Positions 21,221 through 30,525 are shown, counted from the stretch's first letter. The stretch: DNA of 64,000 nt from Brevibacillus daliensis (GCF_021245735.1 NZ_JAJISB010000001.1:1-64000), one strand, 5' to 3'. Notes: generated by a model not told the origin, from the sequence alone. Translations and numbers: made by a program.

Positions 21221-21250
21221 TATGTATGCGGGGAAAGGCCTTTTTCATGC
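21221..21250 (-). promoter_or_regulatory. Candidate sigma-E promoter of yqfCD
   Basis: Minus strand: -35-like GCATGAA, a 15-base spacer, and -10-like CATACATA, against the known mother-cell consensus of about ATA...CATACAAT. It lies about 50 bases before the yqfC start. yqfCD is sigma-E controlled in B. subtilis, so location and sequence agree. Confidence 0.5.
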
Positions 21251-21394
21251 CAAAGCTGGGAAAAACTTCACTAAAATGAATGGGTGCAAAGTTTTTTCGT
21301 AAAATGAGATTCCGATGAAGCTTGCTGGTTACGAATTCAACAGCGCAGCACATTTTATATTTACAAATCTATAAAAGTAGATATAATAATCTGT

Positions 21395-21706
21395 ATGGAA
21401 CCTTTATTGATTTATAAAGCTTTGTCTAACGAGACTCGTAGTCAAATTATGCATTGGTTAAAGAATCCAGAGGAATTCTTTGATGAAAAGCCTTATTTAC
21501 AACAAGGCCTCAATTTTCGAATTGGTGTATGCGTGGGAGATATTCAGGCTAAAGCGGGACTTGCACAGTCTGTTATTTCGAGTTATTTGTTGACTATGCA
21601 AAAAGCTGGTTTGTTGGAATCTGAGCGAATTGGGAAGTGGACGTACTATCGTCGGAACGAAAAGACAATACAGGAATTTTCCGAGTACATTCACAAGAAA
21701 CTATAA
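21395..21706 (+). CDS. ArsR-family winged-helix regulator
   Basis: A 103-residue protein with an ArsR-like fold: YKALSNETRSQIMHWL at the start, a recognition segment AGLAQSVISSYLLTMQKAGLL, and a wing ESERIGKWTYYRRN. One cysteine (in GVCVGD) is the only candidate metal or redox ligand. It lies directly before the MFS transporter gene on the same strand, so it probably controls that pump and itself. The inducer is unknown. Confidence 0.85.
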   Translation: MEPLLIYKALSNETRSQIMHWLKNPEEFFDEKPYLQQGLNFRIGVCVGDIQAKAGLAQSVISSYLLTMQKAGLLESERIGKWTYYRRNEKTIQEFSEYIHKKL

Positions 21707-21791
21707 ACGGAAAGGAGGTCTTTTTTTTTTATTATATATCTATATATCTATATTTCTGTATATAAAATATGAATGGAGACTTACATTTAAA

Positions 21792-22967
21792 ATGAAAAAG
21801 GTTAACTCTTTGCTTATCATTATTCTGGCTTTAGGCGTATTCGGCATTATCACAACAGAAATGGGGATTATAGGTGTTCTCCCCCAGGTCACTCAAAAAT
21901 TTAATATATCGACTTCACAGGCCGGATGGCTTGTAAGTATATTTTCTTTCGTCGTTGCCATTTCAGGTCCATTCCTGACATTACTCGCTTCCGGTATTAA
22001 TCGTAAAGTCATTCTATTAACCGCTGTGCTTATTTTTGCGATTTCAAATATTGTTTATGCCTATACAACTATGTTCGATGTGATGCTGATTTTCCGTATT
22101 ATCCCTGCTATTTTTCATCCCGTCTTTTTTTCGGTTGCCCTTGTGACCGCAGCCAAACTTGTTCCTCCGGAAAAGAGCAGCAAAGCGGTCACAAAGGTTT
22201 TCGCCGGTATAACGGTCGGGTTTGCTTTTGGCGTGCCTTTGACTTCTTATCTCGCGGACAAAATTTCGTTAGAAGTCGCTTTCCTGTTTGGAGCTGTTGT
22301 AAGTATAATTGCCTTTGTAGGGATCTTAGTTTGGCTTCCTTCCATGCCTGTTAAGGAAAAAATGTCTTATGGCAAGCAGCTTGGTATATTACGCAAACCT
22401 CAATTGTGGTTAAATATCATGACAGTTATTTTTATCTTTGCAGCTATGTTTTCTGTTTACAGCTACTTTGCTGAATATCTTGGACAAGTAACACATATGA
22501 ACGGTTCATGGATTAGTATCATGTTGATGGCCTTTGGTATAATCATGATTTTTGGTAATTTTTTATTTGGGGGTCTTTTGTATAAAAACATGACAAAGAC
22601 CGTCATCATGTTTCCTCTGCTATATGCGGTAATTTACTTATTCGTTTATTATCTGGGATCTTATCTTATTCCGATGGTTGTTATCGTATTTATTTGGGGG
22701 GCAGTGCATTCCGGCGGGCTTATTATCAGTCAAGCATGGTTAACGACCGAGACGAAAGAAGCTCCCGAATTCGGCAACAGCTTGTTTGTCTCATTTTCCA
22801 ATCTTGGAATTACTGTAGGGGCTTCTATCGGTGGCTGGACTATTTCTAACTTTGGGATACATCAACTCATTTGGAGTGGAATTTTGTTTACACTGCTTGC
22901 TTTCTTATTGATCTTGATAAAAATAAAAATGTGCAAATCGAACGCAGAGGAAGTAAACGTACGTTAA
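21792..22967 (+). CDS. MFS transporter (12-helix drug/nucleoside efflux type)
   Basis: A 391-residue major facilitator of the DHA1-like class with about twelve transmembrane segments, beginning MKKVNSLLIIILALGVFG. The frame is open from 21630, but the part upstream lies in the regulator gene and the AT-rich leader. ATG 21792 has GGAGA about 12 bases ahead. A near-perfect AGGAGGT at about 21713 is followed by ten T and no usable start, an orphan ribosome-binding site. An AraJ/YdhP-like efflux role is likely; the substrate is unknown. Confidence 0.85.
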   Translation: MKKVNSLLIIILALGVFGIITTEMGIIGVLPQVTQKFNISTSQAGWLVSIFSFVVAISGPFLTLLASGINRKVILLTAVLIFAISNIVYAYTTMFDVMLIFRIIPAIFHPVFFSVALVTAAKLVPPEKSSKAVTKVFAGITVGFAFGVPLTSYLADKISLEVAFLFGAVVSIIAFVGILVWLPSMPVKEKMSYGKQLGILRKPQLWLNIMTVIFIFAAMFSVYSYFAEYLGQVTHMNGSWISIMLMAFGIIMIFGNFLFGGLLYKNMTKTVIMFPLLYAVIYLFVYYLGSYLIPMVVIVFIWGAVHSGGLIISQAWLTTETKEAPEFGNSLFVSFSNLGITVGASIGGWTISNFGIHQLIWSGILFTLLAFLLILIKIKMCKSNAEEVNVR

Positions 22968-23055
22968 ACTAAGGCAAACGATAGTTCCATAAAACAGCGA
23001 CAGTTTAGGACTTTATTTTCGCTGAACATAGGTTTAATGATTTTACACAAAACTC

Positions 23056-23156
23056 TTGACAGACCCGATATCTCCCATATGTATGTGAATCGATTGATAG
23101 TACGATTGAGAGTTGGCAGTCCGGAATAAGTATGAATAGGTCCGGACTGCTTTTTA
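23056..23156 (+). terminator. Terminator with upstream TTGACA: MFS terminator or short RNA unit
   Basis: GCAGTCCGG and CCGGACTGC (23116-23150) form a perfect 9-base stem followed by TTTTT. It lies about 150 bases past the MFS stop. TTGACA at 23056 with a weak -10 (TATGTA) lies just before it, so a transcript of about 65 bases is possible. The rest of the 22968-23243 gap shows no gene. Confidence 0.6.
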
Positions 23157-23243
23157 GTGAGAATTAGACTCGCAGGTTAGATTTCGTGTTTATCACAATC
23201 TCCTCGGTTTTAGGCAGATTAATGACGGATTGGTGGTATGTTA

Positions 23244-23774
23244 CTACGTGGTCTTTTCAAAATGAATGGGGAAAAAATGGGTCACTTCAGGGCGAGTACT
23301 TCCGGAGAGAAAGCCTCGTTTTTCGTAAAAACTGGCGGCTATGGGATTCCGTGTACGTAGAGTGATACAAACCGCTCCCACCTTTCTCCCATGTGCGATA
23401 CATGCTAATAACAGCAGGTCACCGATACCAGCTTGACGATGTTTATGGCTTACATAGAGGTGACGGAGGCGATATACACCTGTTTGATTCAGATAGGGGT
23501 CGTGATTAAGACCACATTGTCCAACAATTTCTTGTTGGTCGTTTTTCACAACCAGGAAAATCTCCCCTTCTTGATCGAACCGGTTCTTTCCGTTTTGGTA
23601 TTCCTGCATACTTCTTTTTACGAATTCATATCCTCCTTCTTCTGCCTCGATTGCTAGTTCACCTAATTCTATAGGTGAAAAATTGGTGTTGCTACACGTA
23701 ATCAGATTCACGTTTGGATCACCCTTTTTCCATTTACTTCGCCAACTCATAGATGGCATGTGCATAGATTCCAC
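23244..23774 (-). CDS. GNAT-family N-acetyltransferase
   Basis: A 176-residue acetyltransferase. The acetyl-CoA-binding motif is the RQAGIGDLLL segment (R/Q-x-x-G-I/A pattern) near residue 115, preceded by the beta strand LRHLYVSHKH and followed by ITLRTRNPIAASFYEKRGF, the typical GNAT C-terminal block. The first codon is GTG with ATGs two and four codons later; the precise start is unclear. Substrate unknown. It is isolated from other genes. Confidence 0.85.
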   Translation of the reverse strand: MESMHMPSMSWRSKWKKGDPNVNLITCSNTNFSPIELGELAIEAEEGGYEFVKRSMQEYQNGKNRFDQEGEIFLVVKNDQQEIVGQCGLNHDPYLNQTGVYRLRHLYVSHKHRQAGIGDLLLLACIAHGRKVGAVCITLRTRNPIAASFYEKRGFLSGSTRPEVTHFFPIHFEKTT

Positions 23775-23886
23775 TTGCCTTTATCATATTGCAAACATCG
23801 TGATTATCATCATAATTTTCTGTATATAATTACTTCAAGGGTGGTAACTCTTCTTCTATCATCATTACTTTGCCCAATTCATAACA

Positions 23887-23936
23887 AAAGACCCTGTTTC
23901 TCTTTAATAGGCTAACCAAAAAGTAAACAAGGTCTT
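23887..23936 (-). terminator. Terminator after the CDGSH protein gene
   Basis: Minus-strand arms AAGACCTTGTTT and AAACAGGGTCT with one mismatch region, followed by TTTGTT, just past the stop of the CDGSH gene. Confidence 0.6.
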
Positions 23937-23958
23937 CTCAATTTGAAATGATTCGATC

Positions 23959-24201
23959 TTACTCTTTAGTTGGATTATGGGCTCCATCGCAATATGGAAG
24001 GGTGTTAGATTGACCACACCCACAAATCTTTACTGTTTTCTCTTGTGCGTACCTCACGATATACGGTGTCTTGCCTGTACCTTTACCATTATGGGAACCA
24101 TCACAATAAGGAGCTTCCTCAGATAATCCACACATACAGTAAAAACGTACGCCCGCTTCTTCTTTAATGATATAAGGACCTTTTTTATCATATAATGCCA
24201 T
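23959..24201 (-). CDS. CDGSH-type iron-sulfur protein, two-cluster
   Basis: An 80-residue protein with two CDGSH-type modules: [18 protein letters not shown] and [17 protein letters not shown], the second with Ala for Ser. Each C-x-C-x(n)-C-D-x-x-H set binds a labile 2Fe-2S cluster; tandem forms of this size are common in bacteria. ATG 24201 is preceded by AAAGGGGAG. Its role (electron transfer or redox sensing) is not known. A long AT-rich stretch without a gene follows upstream (24229-24387). Confidence 0.9.
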   Translation of the reverse strand: MALYDKKGPYIIKEEAGVRFYCMCGLSEEAPYCDGSHNGKGTGKTPYIVRYAQEKTVKICGCGQSNTLPYCDGAHNPTKE

Positions 24202-24387
24202 CGTTGTTCTCCCCTTTTGTTCTCTCATGAATATCTCAGTTATGTACTGGATGTACTGGATCTACTCACTTTTAATTGAAACGTTATTATTTTATTGTTC
24301 GCTTACATGTTCAAATTTTCAATACAAGTATACCATGAGTACATGATCGAATTTTATTTGGGCCGCAACTTAATTATGTAGATCAAC

Positions 24388-24430
24388 AGAAAAGCGGACA
24401 ACTCTCTATTTATCTAGAGAGTCGCCCGCT
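24388..24430 (-). terminator. Terminator of the nfeD-floA operon
   Basis: Minus-strand AGCGGGCGACTCTCTA stem pairing with TAGAGAGTTGTCCGCT around GATAAA (two mismatched or wobble positions), followed by TTTTC, 17 bases after the last gene of the operon. Confidence 0.85.
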
Positions 24431-24446
24431 ATGTTACTCAGCTACA

Positions 24447-24983
24447 CTATTGGTATTTTCCTGGTCTGTATCCTCCGACACCCGATGTAGAGTGTGGAGA
24501 CAAACTACGAGGCTTGCCAAGGATCAGGGCCCATTTCATCCCTTCTCTAGCATCGCCGCTTACAGAACCATATTTTCTTTCGTCCCGTTGTCCAACAGGT
24601 GTATCGAGCGTTTTTTTCAAAAGATCCTTCAGGGCTCGTTCTCTCGCCTCACTGCTCATACCTTCCATTCCCACAGCCGTCTGAGAATATGCATCCATCA
24701 TCGATCTGCCCTCAGCTACACGGGTTTCCAGCTCCGTATTTACGTTGAGCAGAGTTTTGTTCTTGTAACTATCCTCTTCCTCATAACTGTAACTAGTAGC
24801 CATGTCTGGTAGGCTAGCTGGCTTACTCTGGCGTTGGTACGGGTTTAACGATTGATTGCTACCTGTTGGGGCAGGGATGGTTGAGGCTGTTTTACGTTTC
24901 CATTCAGTCTTATCAGGGTTTTTACCTGTTACAACGCTATAGATCAACCTAATAATTACCTCAATGATATCATCCATCAACAC
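24447..24983 (-). CDS. Uncharacterised protein downstream of floA
   Basis: A 178-residue protein with a short hydrophobic or amphipathic N-terminus (DDIIEVIIRLIYSVVTG) and a long polar, Ser/Pro/Gln-rich middle, probably disordered. The stretch RERALKDLLKKTLDTP may be helical, and the end is Gly/Ser-rich. No family recognised. It starts directly after floA (GTG 24983, or more likely ATG 24977) and is the last gene of the sigma-W operon, the position yqfB has in B. subtilis, though clear similarity to YqfB is not seen. Membrane association with FloA/NfeD is inferred from context only. Confidence 0.7.
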   Translation of the reverse strand: MLMDDIIEVIIRLIYSVVTGKNPDKTEWKRKTASTIPAPTGSNQSLNPYQRQSKPASLPDMATSYSYEEEDSYKNKTLLNVNTELETRVAEGRSMMDAYSQTAVGMEGMSSEARERALKDLLKKTLDTPVGQRDERKYGSVSGDAREGMKWALILGKPRSLSPHSTSGVGGYRPGKYQ

Positions 24984-25985
24984 CTATTTCTTATCTGTGT
25001 CATTTTTCTTTCTATCATTCGTGTTTCCAAACGCTTCTCTCATTGTCGTGTCAGCCATAATGTTTTGCATGTTGTAGTAATCCATTACCCCTAGCTTACC
25101 AGTGCGCAATGCTTCTGCCAATGCCATTGGTACTTCTGCTTCTGCTTCTACAACCTTGGCTTTCATTTCTTCGACGCGAGCTTTCATCTCTTGCTCGGTT
25201 GCGACAGCCATTGCACGACGTTCTTCCGCTTTTGCTTGAGCAATGCGTTTGTCCGCTTCTGCCTGGTCTGTTTGTAGAATCGCACCAATGTTTTTACCTA
25301 CATCTACATCTGCGATATCAATCGATAGGATTTCAAAAGCAGTACCAGAATCAAGACCTTTATTCAGAACGGTCTGGGAGATACGGTCAGGATTTTCCAG
25401 TACATCTTTATGAAATTGGGACGAACCAATCGTGGTTACGATACCCTCTCCAACACGGGCAATAATCGTTTCTTCACCAGCACCACCGACAAGGCGGTCA
25501 ATATTAGCACGAACGGTTACTTTTGCCTTCGCTTTCACTTCGATACCATCCATCGCAACAGCTGCAATGACTGGAGTTTCAATTACTTTTGGATTAACGC
25601 TCATTTGTACAGCCTGTAATACATCGCGACCTGCCAAATCAATGGCAGCTGCACGTTCGAATCCTAATGGAATATCAGCACGTTGAGCTGCGACAAGTGC
25701 ATCTACCACTCGGTCAACGTTACCACCAGATAAAAAGTGACTCTCCAACTGGTTCGTATTTAAATCAATACCAGCTTTCCTCGCTTTAATCAATGGATTA
25801 ACAATGCGAGCAGGTGTAACTCGGCGTAAACGCATCGCTACTAGTGTAATAATACCCACGTTTACCCCGGATGCTAAGGCAGAAATCCAGAGCATAACCG
25901 GTACGAACGAAAAGAAAACGGAAAGGATCACGATGACTACAGCCACCATGAAAATTAAAGAAATCATGCTACTATCCATATCCAC
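24984..25985 (-). CDS. floA: Flotillin-like protein FloA
   Basis: A 333-residue membrane microdomain scaffold protein (YqfA). One N-terminal membrane hairpin (about 8-40: [15 protein letters not shown]) is followed by an SPFH/PHB domain and a coiled-coil tail rich in [16 protein letters not shown]. Close resemblance to B. subtilis FloA runs over nearly the whole length ([34 protein letters not shown]). It follows nfeD by 7 bases, the conserved NfeD-flotillin pair. Confidence 0.97.
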   Translation of the reverse strand: MDMDSSMISLIFMVAVVIVILSVFFSFVPVMLWISALASGVNVGIITLVAMRLRRVTPARIVNPLIKARKAGIDLNTNQLESHFLSGGNVDRVVDALVAAQRADIPLGFERAAAIDLAGRDVLQAVQMSVNPKVIETPVIAAVAMDGIEVKAKAKVTVRANIDRLVGGAGEETIIARVGEGIVTTIGSSQFHKDVLENPDRISQTVLNKGLDSGTAFEILSIDIADVDVGKNIGAILQTDQAEADKRIAQAKAEERRAMAVATEQEMKARVEEMKAKVVEAEAEVPMALAEALRTGKLGVMDYYNMQNIMADTTMREAFGNTNDRKKNDTDKK

Positions 25986-25992
25986 AGTAAAT

Positions 25993-27342
25993 CTACTCCT
26001 CTACTACAGTTTTTATTTCTTGTACAACAACACGTGTACCTTCTACTTGCACTACTTCAATTTTGACACCAGGAGCCACAAATCCTCCAAGAGTCACAGC
26101 ATCAATCCGTTGCCCCTTCACCTCAATCACTCCTGCAGGACGAAGCGGTGTCAGTGCGGTCCCTACTTCTCCTACCAAATGAGTCTGATCTTTTGGTGCA
26201 ATATATCCTGTTTCTTTATTTTGTTCATCTTGGAGAACAAACTTACTCCAAGTCCCTCGCATCCCGAAATACTTCACCAAGAAGAAAGCAACAACAATTG
26301 TAATAACTGCTGCAATTCCAAGGGAAGCGATACCTTGTTTCGTATCATAAGCAGCGAGAACAAGACCAGAACCCATACTGATGAAGCCTAGGACTCCTAC
26401 AATACCACCTGGCAAGAATATCTCCATTACCAGAAAAATGATTCCCACGATAAATAATCCAATATCGAGCCAATCTGCAAATCCTGCAACAAAATGTCCG
26501 AAGAAATACAGAGTAAACGCTAATAGTCCTATGATTCCCCCTACTCCAAAACCAGGAGCAAAGAGTTCAATTACAATCCCGAGCAAACCTGCAAGTAGTA
26601 AGATACTAAGTACTACGGGATTCGTTACAAATCGAGCAATTTTTTCTGAAAGAGTTGGATTAATTTGTTGAATACTTGCTTCGGTAATTCCTAGATGCTG
26701 AAATAACTCTGTTTTACTGGTTACAATCTTGTCCGCATAACCAACCTTTTCGGCCTCAGTCGAACCGAGAGAAAGGATTTCTCCTCTTTTCTTAATACCT
26801 GGGATATCTTCATCTATTACTACCATAGCACGAGCATATTTTGGATCTCTGCCATTTAGCTTTGCTGCTTCCTCCATCTGTTGTGCCCAAGCAGAGGTTA
26901 TTTTAATCGGTGCTGCATTCCCCTGTGAATTAATGGGAGCAGCTGCGCCTATACTACTACCTGGTTCCATAATAATTTCATCTGCATTTAAAGCGATATA
27001 GGTTCCCGCAGAAAACGCTTTGCTATTAATATAGGCAACTACATGCATGGGAGCACTTCTAATTAACGTCCCTATGTTCATTGCAGCATCAACGGTTCCC
27101 CCAGGGGTATTGATATCGAGTATGACAATATCAGCTCGTTGATCCTCTGCTTCCTGAAAAGCTCTGGTTAAAAAGCTTTCTAATCCCTGTTCAATATCAT
27201 GTTCGATGGGTATGTAAACGGCTAGTTTTCCAGCTGCATTTACCTTATTTGAAGTAGGACCAAAAATTGACAAACCACTTACCATTAGTACAAGTGCAAG
27301 TATGGTAGTGATCACACGAGTTAACTTACGTTGCAGGTACAT
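25993..27342 (-). CDS. yqeZ: NfeD-family membrane serine protease-like protein (YqeZ)
   Basis: A 449-residue long-form NfeD protein. It has a signal/anchor (about 10-35), then a ClpP-like protease domain with [11 protein letters not shown] and the Ser-containing [14 protein letters not shown] followed by [11 protein letters not shown], four to five transmembrane helices (about 240-360), and a C-terminal OB-fold NfeD domain (about 380-445). Long NfeD proteins partner with flotillins. Regulation by sigma-W is indicated by a promoter 47-74 bases upstream. Together with FloA it acts in membrane-stress resistance. Confidence 0.94.
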   Translation of the reverse strand: MYLQRKLTRVITTILALVLMVSGLSIFGPTSNKVNAAGKLAVYIPIEHDIEQGLESFLTRAFQEAEDQRADIVILDINTPGGTVDAAMNIGTLIRSAPMHVVAYINSKAFSAGTYIALNADEIIMEPGSSIGAAAPINSQGNAAPIKITSAWAQQMEEAAKLNGRDPKYARAMVVIDEDIPGIKKRGEILSLGSTEAEKVGYADKIVTSKTELFQHLGITEASIQQINPTLSEKIARFVTNPVVLSILLLAGLLGIVIELFAPGFGVGGIIGLLAFTLYFFGHFVAGFADWLDIGLFIVGIIFLVMEIFLPGGIVGVLGFISMGSGLVLAAYDTKQGIASLGIAAVITIVVAFFLVKYFGMRGTWSKFVLQDEQNKETGYIAPKDQTHLVGEVGTALTPLRPAGVIEVKGQRIDAVTLGGFVAPGVKIEVVQVEGTRVVVQEIKTVVEE

Positions 27343-27388
27343 GGGTTTCTCCTCCTTCCTTTCATAGTTCTCTTACGTCATACCATTA

Positions 27389-27416
27389 TATACGAACGTT
27401 TTGGTATGTAGTTTCA
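27389..27416 (-). promoter_or_regulatory. Sigma-W (ECF) promoter of the yqeZ-floA operon
   Basis: Minus strand TGAAAC, 16 bases, CGTATA: an exact match to the known sigma-W consensus TGAAAC-N16-CGTA. It lies 47-74 bases upstream of yqeZ. The orthologous B. subtilis operon is a classic sigma-W target induced by envelope stress. Confidence 0.85.
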
Positions 27417-27558
27417 TTTTTCTTATGATTCACCTATTAGTCATACCCTTTCTCTATGGCTTTCAATGTTCTTTTTGAATGCTTCGAGCAGTTTTTCTAT
27501 AGTTGATTAGCTGGAAATCCCGATGCGGTCCGAGCACATCTTGATGAACTCCTTACCA

Positions 27559-27604
27559 AATAAAAATACCCGAATGAGGACATGTTCCTTATTCGGGTAT
27601 TTCA
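27559..27604. terminator. Bidirectional terminator
   Basis: AATACCCGAAT/ATTCGGGTATT arms with an inner AGGACATGTTCCT palindrome, and T-rich runs on both sides (ATTTCATT on plus, ATTTTTATTT on minus). It lies inside the 443-base gap between yqeY and yqeZ. Confidence 0.8.
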
Positions 27605-27610
27605 TTACTG

Positions 27611-27718
27611 TTATCTACCTTTATTCCGTAATATCATAGGCAAAACGACCCCATGACGGTAATATTCCAGCTCTCTACTCCTAACAAGTACTTTGATAAT
27701 GTGACCTGGTTGTGCCAA
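27611..27718 (-). CDS. Possible 35-residue small protein
   Basis: Between two terminators there is an open frame from TTG 27718 that reads AQPGHIIKVLVRSRELEYYRHG and ends LPMILRNKGR. The composition is protein-like (basic and hydrophobic), but the ribosome-binding site is weak (AAGAAAG) and no family is recognised. It may be a small gene or the tail of a lost one. Confidence 0.25.
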   Translation of the reverse strand: MAQPGHIIKVLVRSRELEYYRHGVVLPMILRNKGR

Positions 27719-27742
27719 GAAGTTAATACTTTCTTATACAGT

Positions 27743-27775
27743 TAAAAAATCCAACCCGACAAGCAGGCTGGATTT
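27743..27775 (-). terminator. Terminator after yqeY
   Basis: Minus-strand AATCCAGCC/GGTTGGATT stem (one wobble) followed by TTTTTT, directly after the yqeY stop codon. Confidence 0.8.
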
Positions 27776-27785
27776 CTCTTTAACT

Positions 27786-28232
27786 TTATGAAGGTAATTC
27801 TTCCGAAACGATACGTTGGATTACTTTGCCATCCGCCTTACCTTTTACCTTAGGCATGATTGCACCCATTACTTTACCCATCTCTTTCTTGGAAGTTGCT
27901 CCTACAGAAACAACAGCCTCACGAACGATTTGACGAATCTCCTCTTCGCTAAGTTGAGCAGGCATATATGAAATCAGTATATCCATTTCGTCGCGTGTTT
28001 TGGTCGCTAAATCTTCACGACCCGCTTTCTCGAACTCATGGAGGGAGTCACGGCGTTGCTTTAACTCACGGGTCAAGATAGTCAGCACATCGTCATCGGA
28101 TAGCTGTCGGCCTAACTTGATCTCTTCGTTTTGGATGGTGGCTTTGACCATGCGGATAACGGAGAGCTTAAGGACCGCTTTGTCCTTCATCGCTTGCTTC
28201 ATATCCTGGTTGAGTTGCTCCATTACACTCAT
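27786..28232 (-). CDS. yqeY: GatB/YqeY domain protein
   Basis: A 148-residue protein resembling the C-terminal tRNA-binding domain of GatB. Starts [16 protein letters not shown], typical of YqeY, and ends with the helical [21 protein letters not shown] motif. It may assist tRNA-dependent amidation; the exact role is unproven. It is 18 bases downstream of rpsU, the same pair as in B. subtilis. GGGAGGG precedes the ATG. Confidence 0.94.
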   Translation of the reverse strand: MSVMEQLNQDMKQAMKDKAVLKLSVIRMVKATIQNEEIKLGRQLSDDDVLTILTRELKQRRDSLHEFEKAGREDLATKTRDEMDILISYMPAQLSEEEIRQIVREAVVSVGATSKKEMGKVMGAIMPKVKGKADGKVIQRIVSEELPS

Positions 28233-28250
28233 GATGAGCCCTCCCGTTTA

Positions 28251-28424
28251 TTAGAACTTACGTTTACGAGCCGCTTCGGATTTTTTCTTACGAGCAATGC
28301 TAGGCTTTTCAAAGTGGCGACGTTTACGAACTTCAGCCAACACTCCACTTTTAGCATTTTCACGCTTAAAACGACGAAGCGCGCTCTCCAAAGATTCGTT
28401 TTTTCTAATGCGTACTTCTGCCAT
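28251..28424 (-). CDS. rpsU: 30S ribosomal protein S21
   Basis: A 57-residue protein beginning [19 protein letters not shown] and ending [13 protein letters not shown], the S21 pattern of a short start followed by a strongly basic, helical tail. A purine-rich GGAGGGAAATT precedes the ATG. It was too short for routine ORF calling. It is first gene of the rpsU-yqeY unit; the 232 bases between it and the divergent murF must hold both promoters. Confidence 0.97.
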   Translation of the reverse strand: MAEVRIRKNESLESALRRFKRENAKSGVLAEVRKRRHFEKPSIARKKKSEAARKRKF

Positions 28425-28656
28425 CTAATTTCCCTCCCTCCGCTTGAAACCGTGGGACAACTGTTCTTTTCTACAGACTGTCAGACTTCATTATAATTTA
28501 GGAAAGGGCATTAGGTCAACCTTTTTCATCCCTTTTTCCATAATAAACATGCCTGAAGAATTTCTTTATCCCCAACGCACATCTACATGATATCATAACC
28601 TATAGAGTATTGAATAGCAAACATGTCAATTTGATTAATTAGGAGAGAATTATCAT

Positions 28657-30033
28657 ATGAAACCTACTTCCCTGAAGCAACTAAGTAAACTGGCGCAAGG
28701 GATACTTTTACAAGGAGATCCTGAAGCAATGATAACAGGAGCCCACTTTGATAGTCGACAGCTTACAGCGAATAGTCTTTTTGTTCCTCTTGTTCAAGAA
28801 AGAGACGGTCATGATTACATGATGACAGCTGTTGAACAGGGAGCGACCGCAGTTCTGGTATCCAACCCAGAAAAAATTCCTGCTGATCTACCAAAACAAA
28901 TCGGACTTATCCTTGTTAATGATACATTAACTGCCTTTCAAAAATTAGGGCAGGCCTATCGCAATCAATTTTCCATTCCGTTTATTGCTGTGACCGGGAG
29001 TAATGGTAAAACAACCACCAAGGATATGATCGCTCATATCTTGTCCCATTCCTTCTCTGTATGTAAAACATACAAAAACTTTAATAACCATATTGGATTG
29101 CCCTTTTCCCTCTTGCAATTGGATGACTCCCACCAAGTTGCTGTAATGGAAGTAGGAATGAGCCATCCTGGGGAGATTGATCTCTTGGCTGGTATCGTCC
29201 AACCAATGTACAGTGTGATTACGAATATCGGAGATGCTCACATTGGATATTTCGGTACTCAAGATAAAATTGCGCTGGCAAAAGCTGAATTGCTACCTCA
29301 TACCAAAGCAGAGGGCCAAGTGTACTTAAATGCAGACGATCCATATTTAGCTAAAGTGAGCCATTTAACAGATGCTCACCTGCGTTATTATTCCATTTCG
29401 AAGCCTGCTGACATCTGGGCAGACGATTTGGTATCTGATGAAACTGGTTCTCATTTTACTGTTTATGTAGCTTCTGGTGAGAGCCAACGAATGAGTATGC
29501 CGCTGTTAGGCCATTATAATGTCGCGAATGTCTTGCCTGCTATTGGCATCGCTCGTGATCTGGGAATGTCCCTCGCTGAGATTAAAGAGGCTCTGCTTGG
29601 ACTACAAGTTTCAAGCATGCGTTTTGAAATTATTCCTTGTCACTCCAATCTGATACTGGTTAACGATTCGTACAACGCGAGTCCTTACTCCATGAAAACA
29701 GCTCTTGATACGTTTGCCAACCTATATCCAGAGCGTCCCAAAGTAGCGATTCTGGGAGATATCTATGAGCTGGGAGACGATAGTCTTGCACTACATGCGA
29801 GTGTAGGTGAATTTTTATCCTCTATTCAGGATAAATGGGACCTTATCGTTACTGTTGGAGACCACTCACATGAAATAAGCAATGCCTTTACTGGTGCTCA
29901 CCAACATTTTAATACCAAGGAGGACGCGGTTGCTTATTTATCAGACGTTTTATCTCCAGAGCACGCTGTGATCATAAAAGGATCTCGTGGAATGAAAATG
30001 GAAACGATGCTTGATGACCTGCAAAAATTGTAG
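28657..30033 (+). CDS. murF: UDP-MurNAc-tripeptide--D-alanyl-D-alanine ligase MurF
   Basis: A 458-residue cytoplasmic Mur ligase that adds D-Ala-D-Ala to the UDP-muramyl tripeptide. ATP P-loop VTGSNGKTTTKD is at about 111-122, and the central and C-terminal motifs (NDSYNASPYSM, ILGDIYELGD) are family-typical. AGGAGAG precedes the ATG. The D-Ala-D-Ala ligase gene lies 530 bases downstream on the other strand, a convergent pair supplying the same precursor. Confidence 0.95.
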   Translation: MKPTSLKQLSKLAQGILLQGDPEAMITGAHFDSRQLTANSLFVPLVQERDGHDYMMTAVEQGATAVLVSNPEKIPADLPKQIGLILVNDTLTAFQKLGQAYRNQFSIPFIAVTGSNGKTTTKDMIAHILSHSFSVCKTYKNFNNHIGLPFSLLQLDDSHQVAVMEVGMSHPGEIDLLAGIVQPMYSVITNIGDAHIGYFGTQDKIALAKAELLPHTKAEGQVYLNADDPYLAKVSHLTDAHLRYYSISKPADIWADDLVSDETGSHFTVYVASGESQRMSMPLLGHYNVANVLPAIGIARDLGMSLAEIKEALLGLQVSSMRFEIIPCHSNLILVNDSYNASPYSMKTALDTFANLYPERPKVAILGDIYELGDDSLALHASVGEFLSSIQDKWDLIVTVGDHSHEISNAFTGAHQHFNTKEDAVAYLSDVLSPEHAVIIKGSRGMKMETMLDDLQKL

Positions 30034-30137
30034 GTAAATCAGGAAAGCATGTACAACCCTTATGACAATACTTAATTTGAAACTTTTTCCTTCATTTTTC
30101 GTATATTCTATTAACCTGTCACAAGGAAGTGATAACT

Positions 30138-30389
30138 ATGGATACATATGACCTTTTTGGTTTCTTATTCATTTTGTTTATTATCGCATCCGGTTTCGTG
30201 TATGCTTTCCGATCCAGTAATAAATCCAAGACAAAGAGACGACGGAATTACTTCTATTCGAGCGGTTCTGGTTCAGACACTATTTATTCATACACTGACA
30301 GTCACGATAACAATTGCAGTGATAGTGGATGGTTCGGTGGGGATTCTGGCGGAGATTCAGGTGGATGTTCCGGCGGCGGCGGCGATTAG
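30138..30389 (+). CDS. Small membrane protein with Gly/Ser/Asp-rich tail
   Basis: An 83-residue protein with one N-terminal transmembrane segment (about 7-25), a basic turn (KSKTKRRRN), then a polar Ser/Asp region ending in a Gly-rich tail with a single Cys (GGDSGGCSGGGGD). ATG 30138 has AGGAAGTGAT ahead. The tail resembles those of many small uncharacterised Firmicute membrane proteins. Function unknown. A strong terminator follows. Confidence 0.7.
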   Translation: MDTYDLFGFLFILFIIASGFVYAFRSSNKSKTKRRRNYFYSSGSGSDTIYSYTDSHDNNCSDSGWFGGDSGGDSGGCSGGGGD

Positions 30390-30403
30390 CATTCTAATAT
30401 TGA

Positions 30404-30446
30404 AAAGAGGCAGGGAGCATATTACTACGCTCTCTGCCTCTTTTTT
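30404..30446 (+). terminator. Strong terminator after the Gly-rich protein gene
   Basis: AAAGAGGCAGGGAGC and GCTCTCTGCCTCTTT form a stem of about 14 pairs around ATATTACTAC, ending in six T. Confidence 0.9.
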
Positions 30447-30449
30447 GAC

Positions 30450-30525
30450 AGATAAGAATTTATATAAATTCTTATCTGCATAAGTGCAACTAGGGCTTTG
30501 CCTGCGCCAAAGGCTTGGCAAAGCC
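30450..30525. repeat. Perfect palindrome and adjacent hairpin between convergent genes
   Basis: A 28-base perfect palindrome (30450-30477, AGATAAGAATTTAT and its complement) is followed by GGCTTTGCC-N14-GGCAAAGCC (30494-30525). They lie at the end of the ddl transcript and past the preceding terminator. Neither has a clear T-tract on the ddl strand. Confidence 0.6.
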
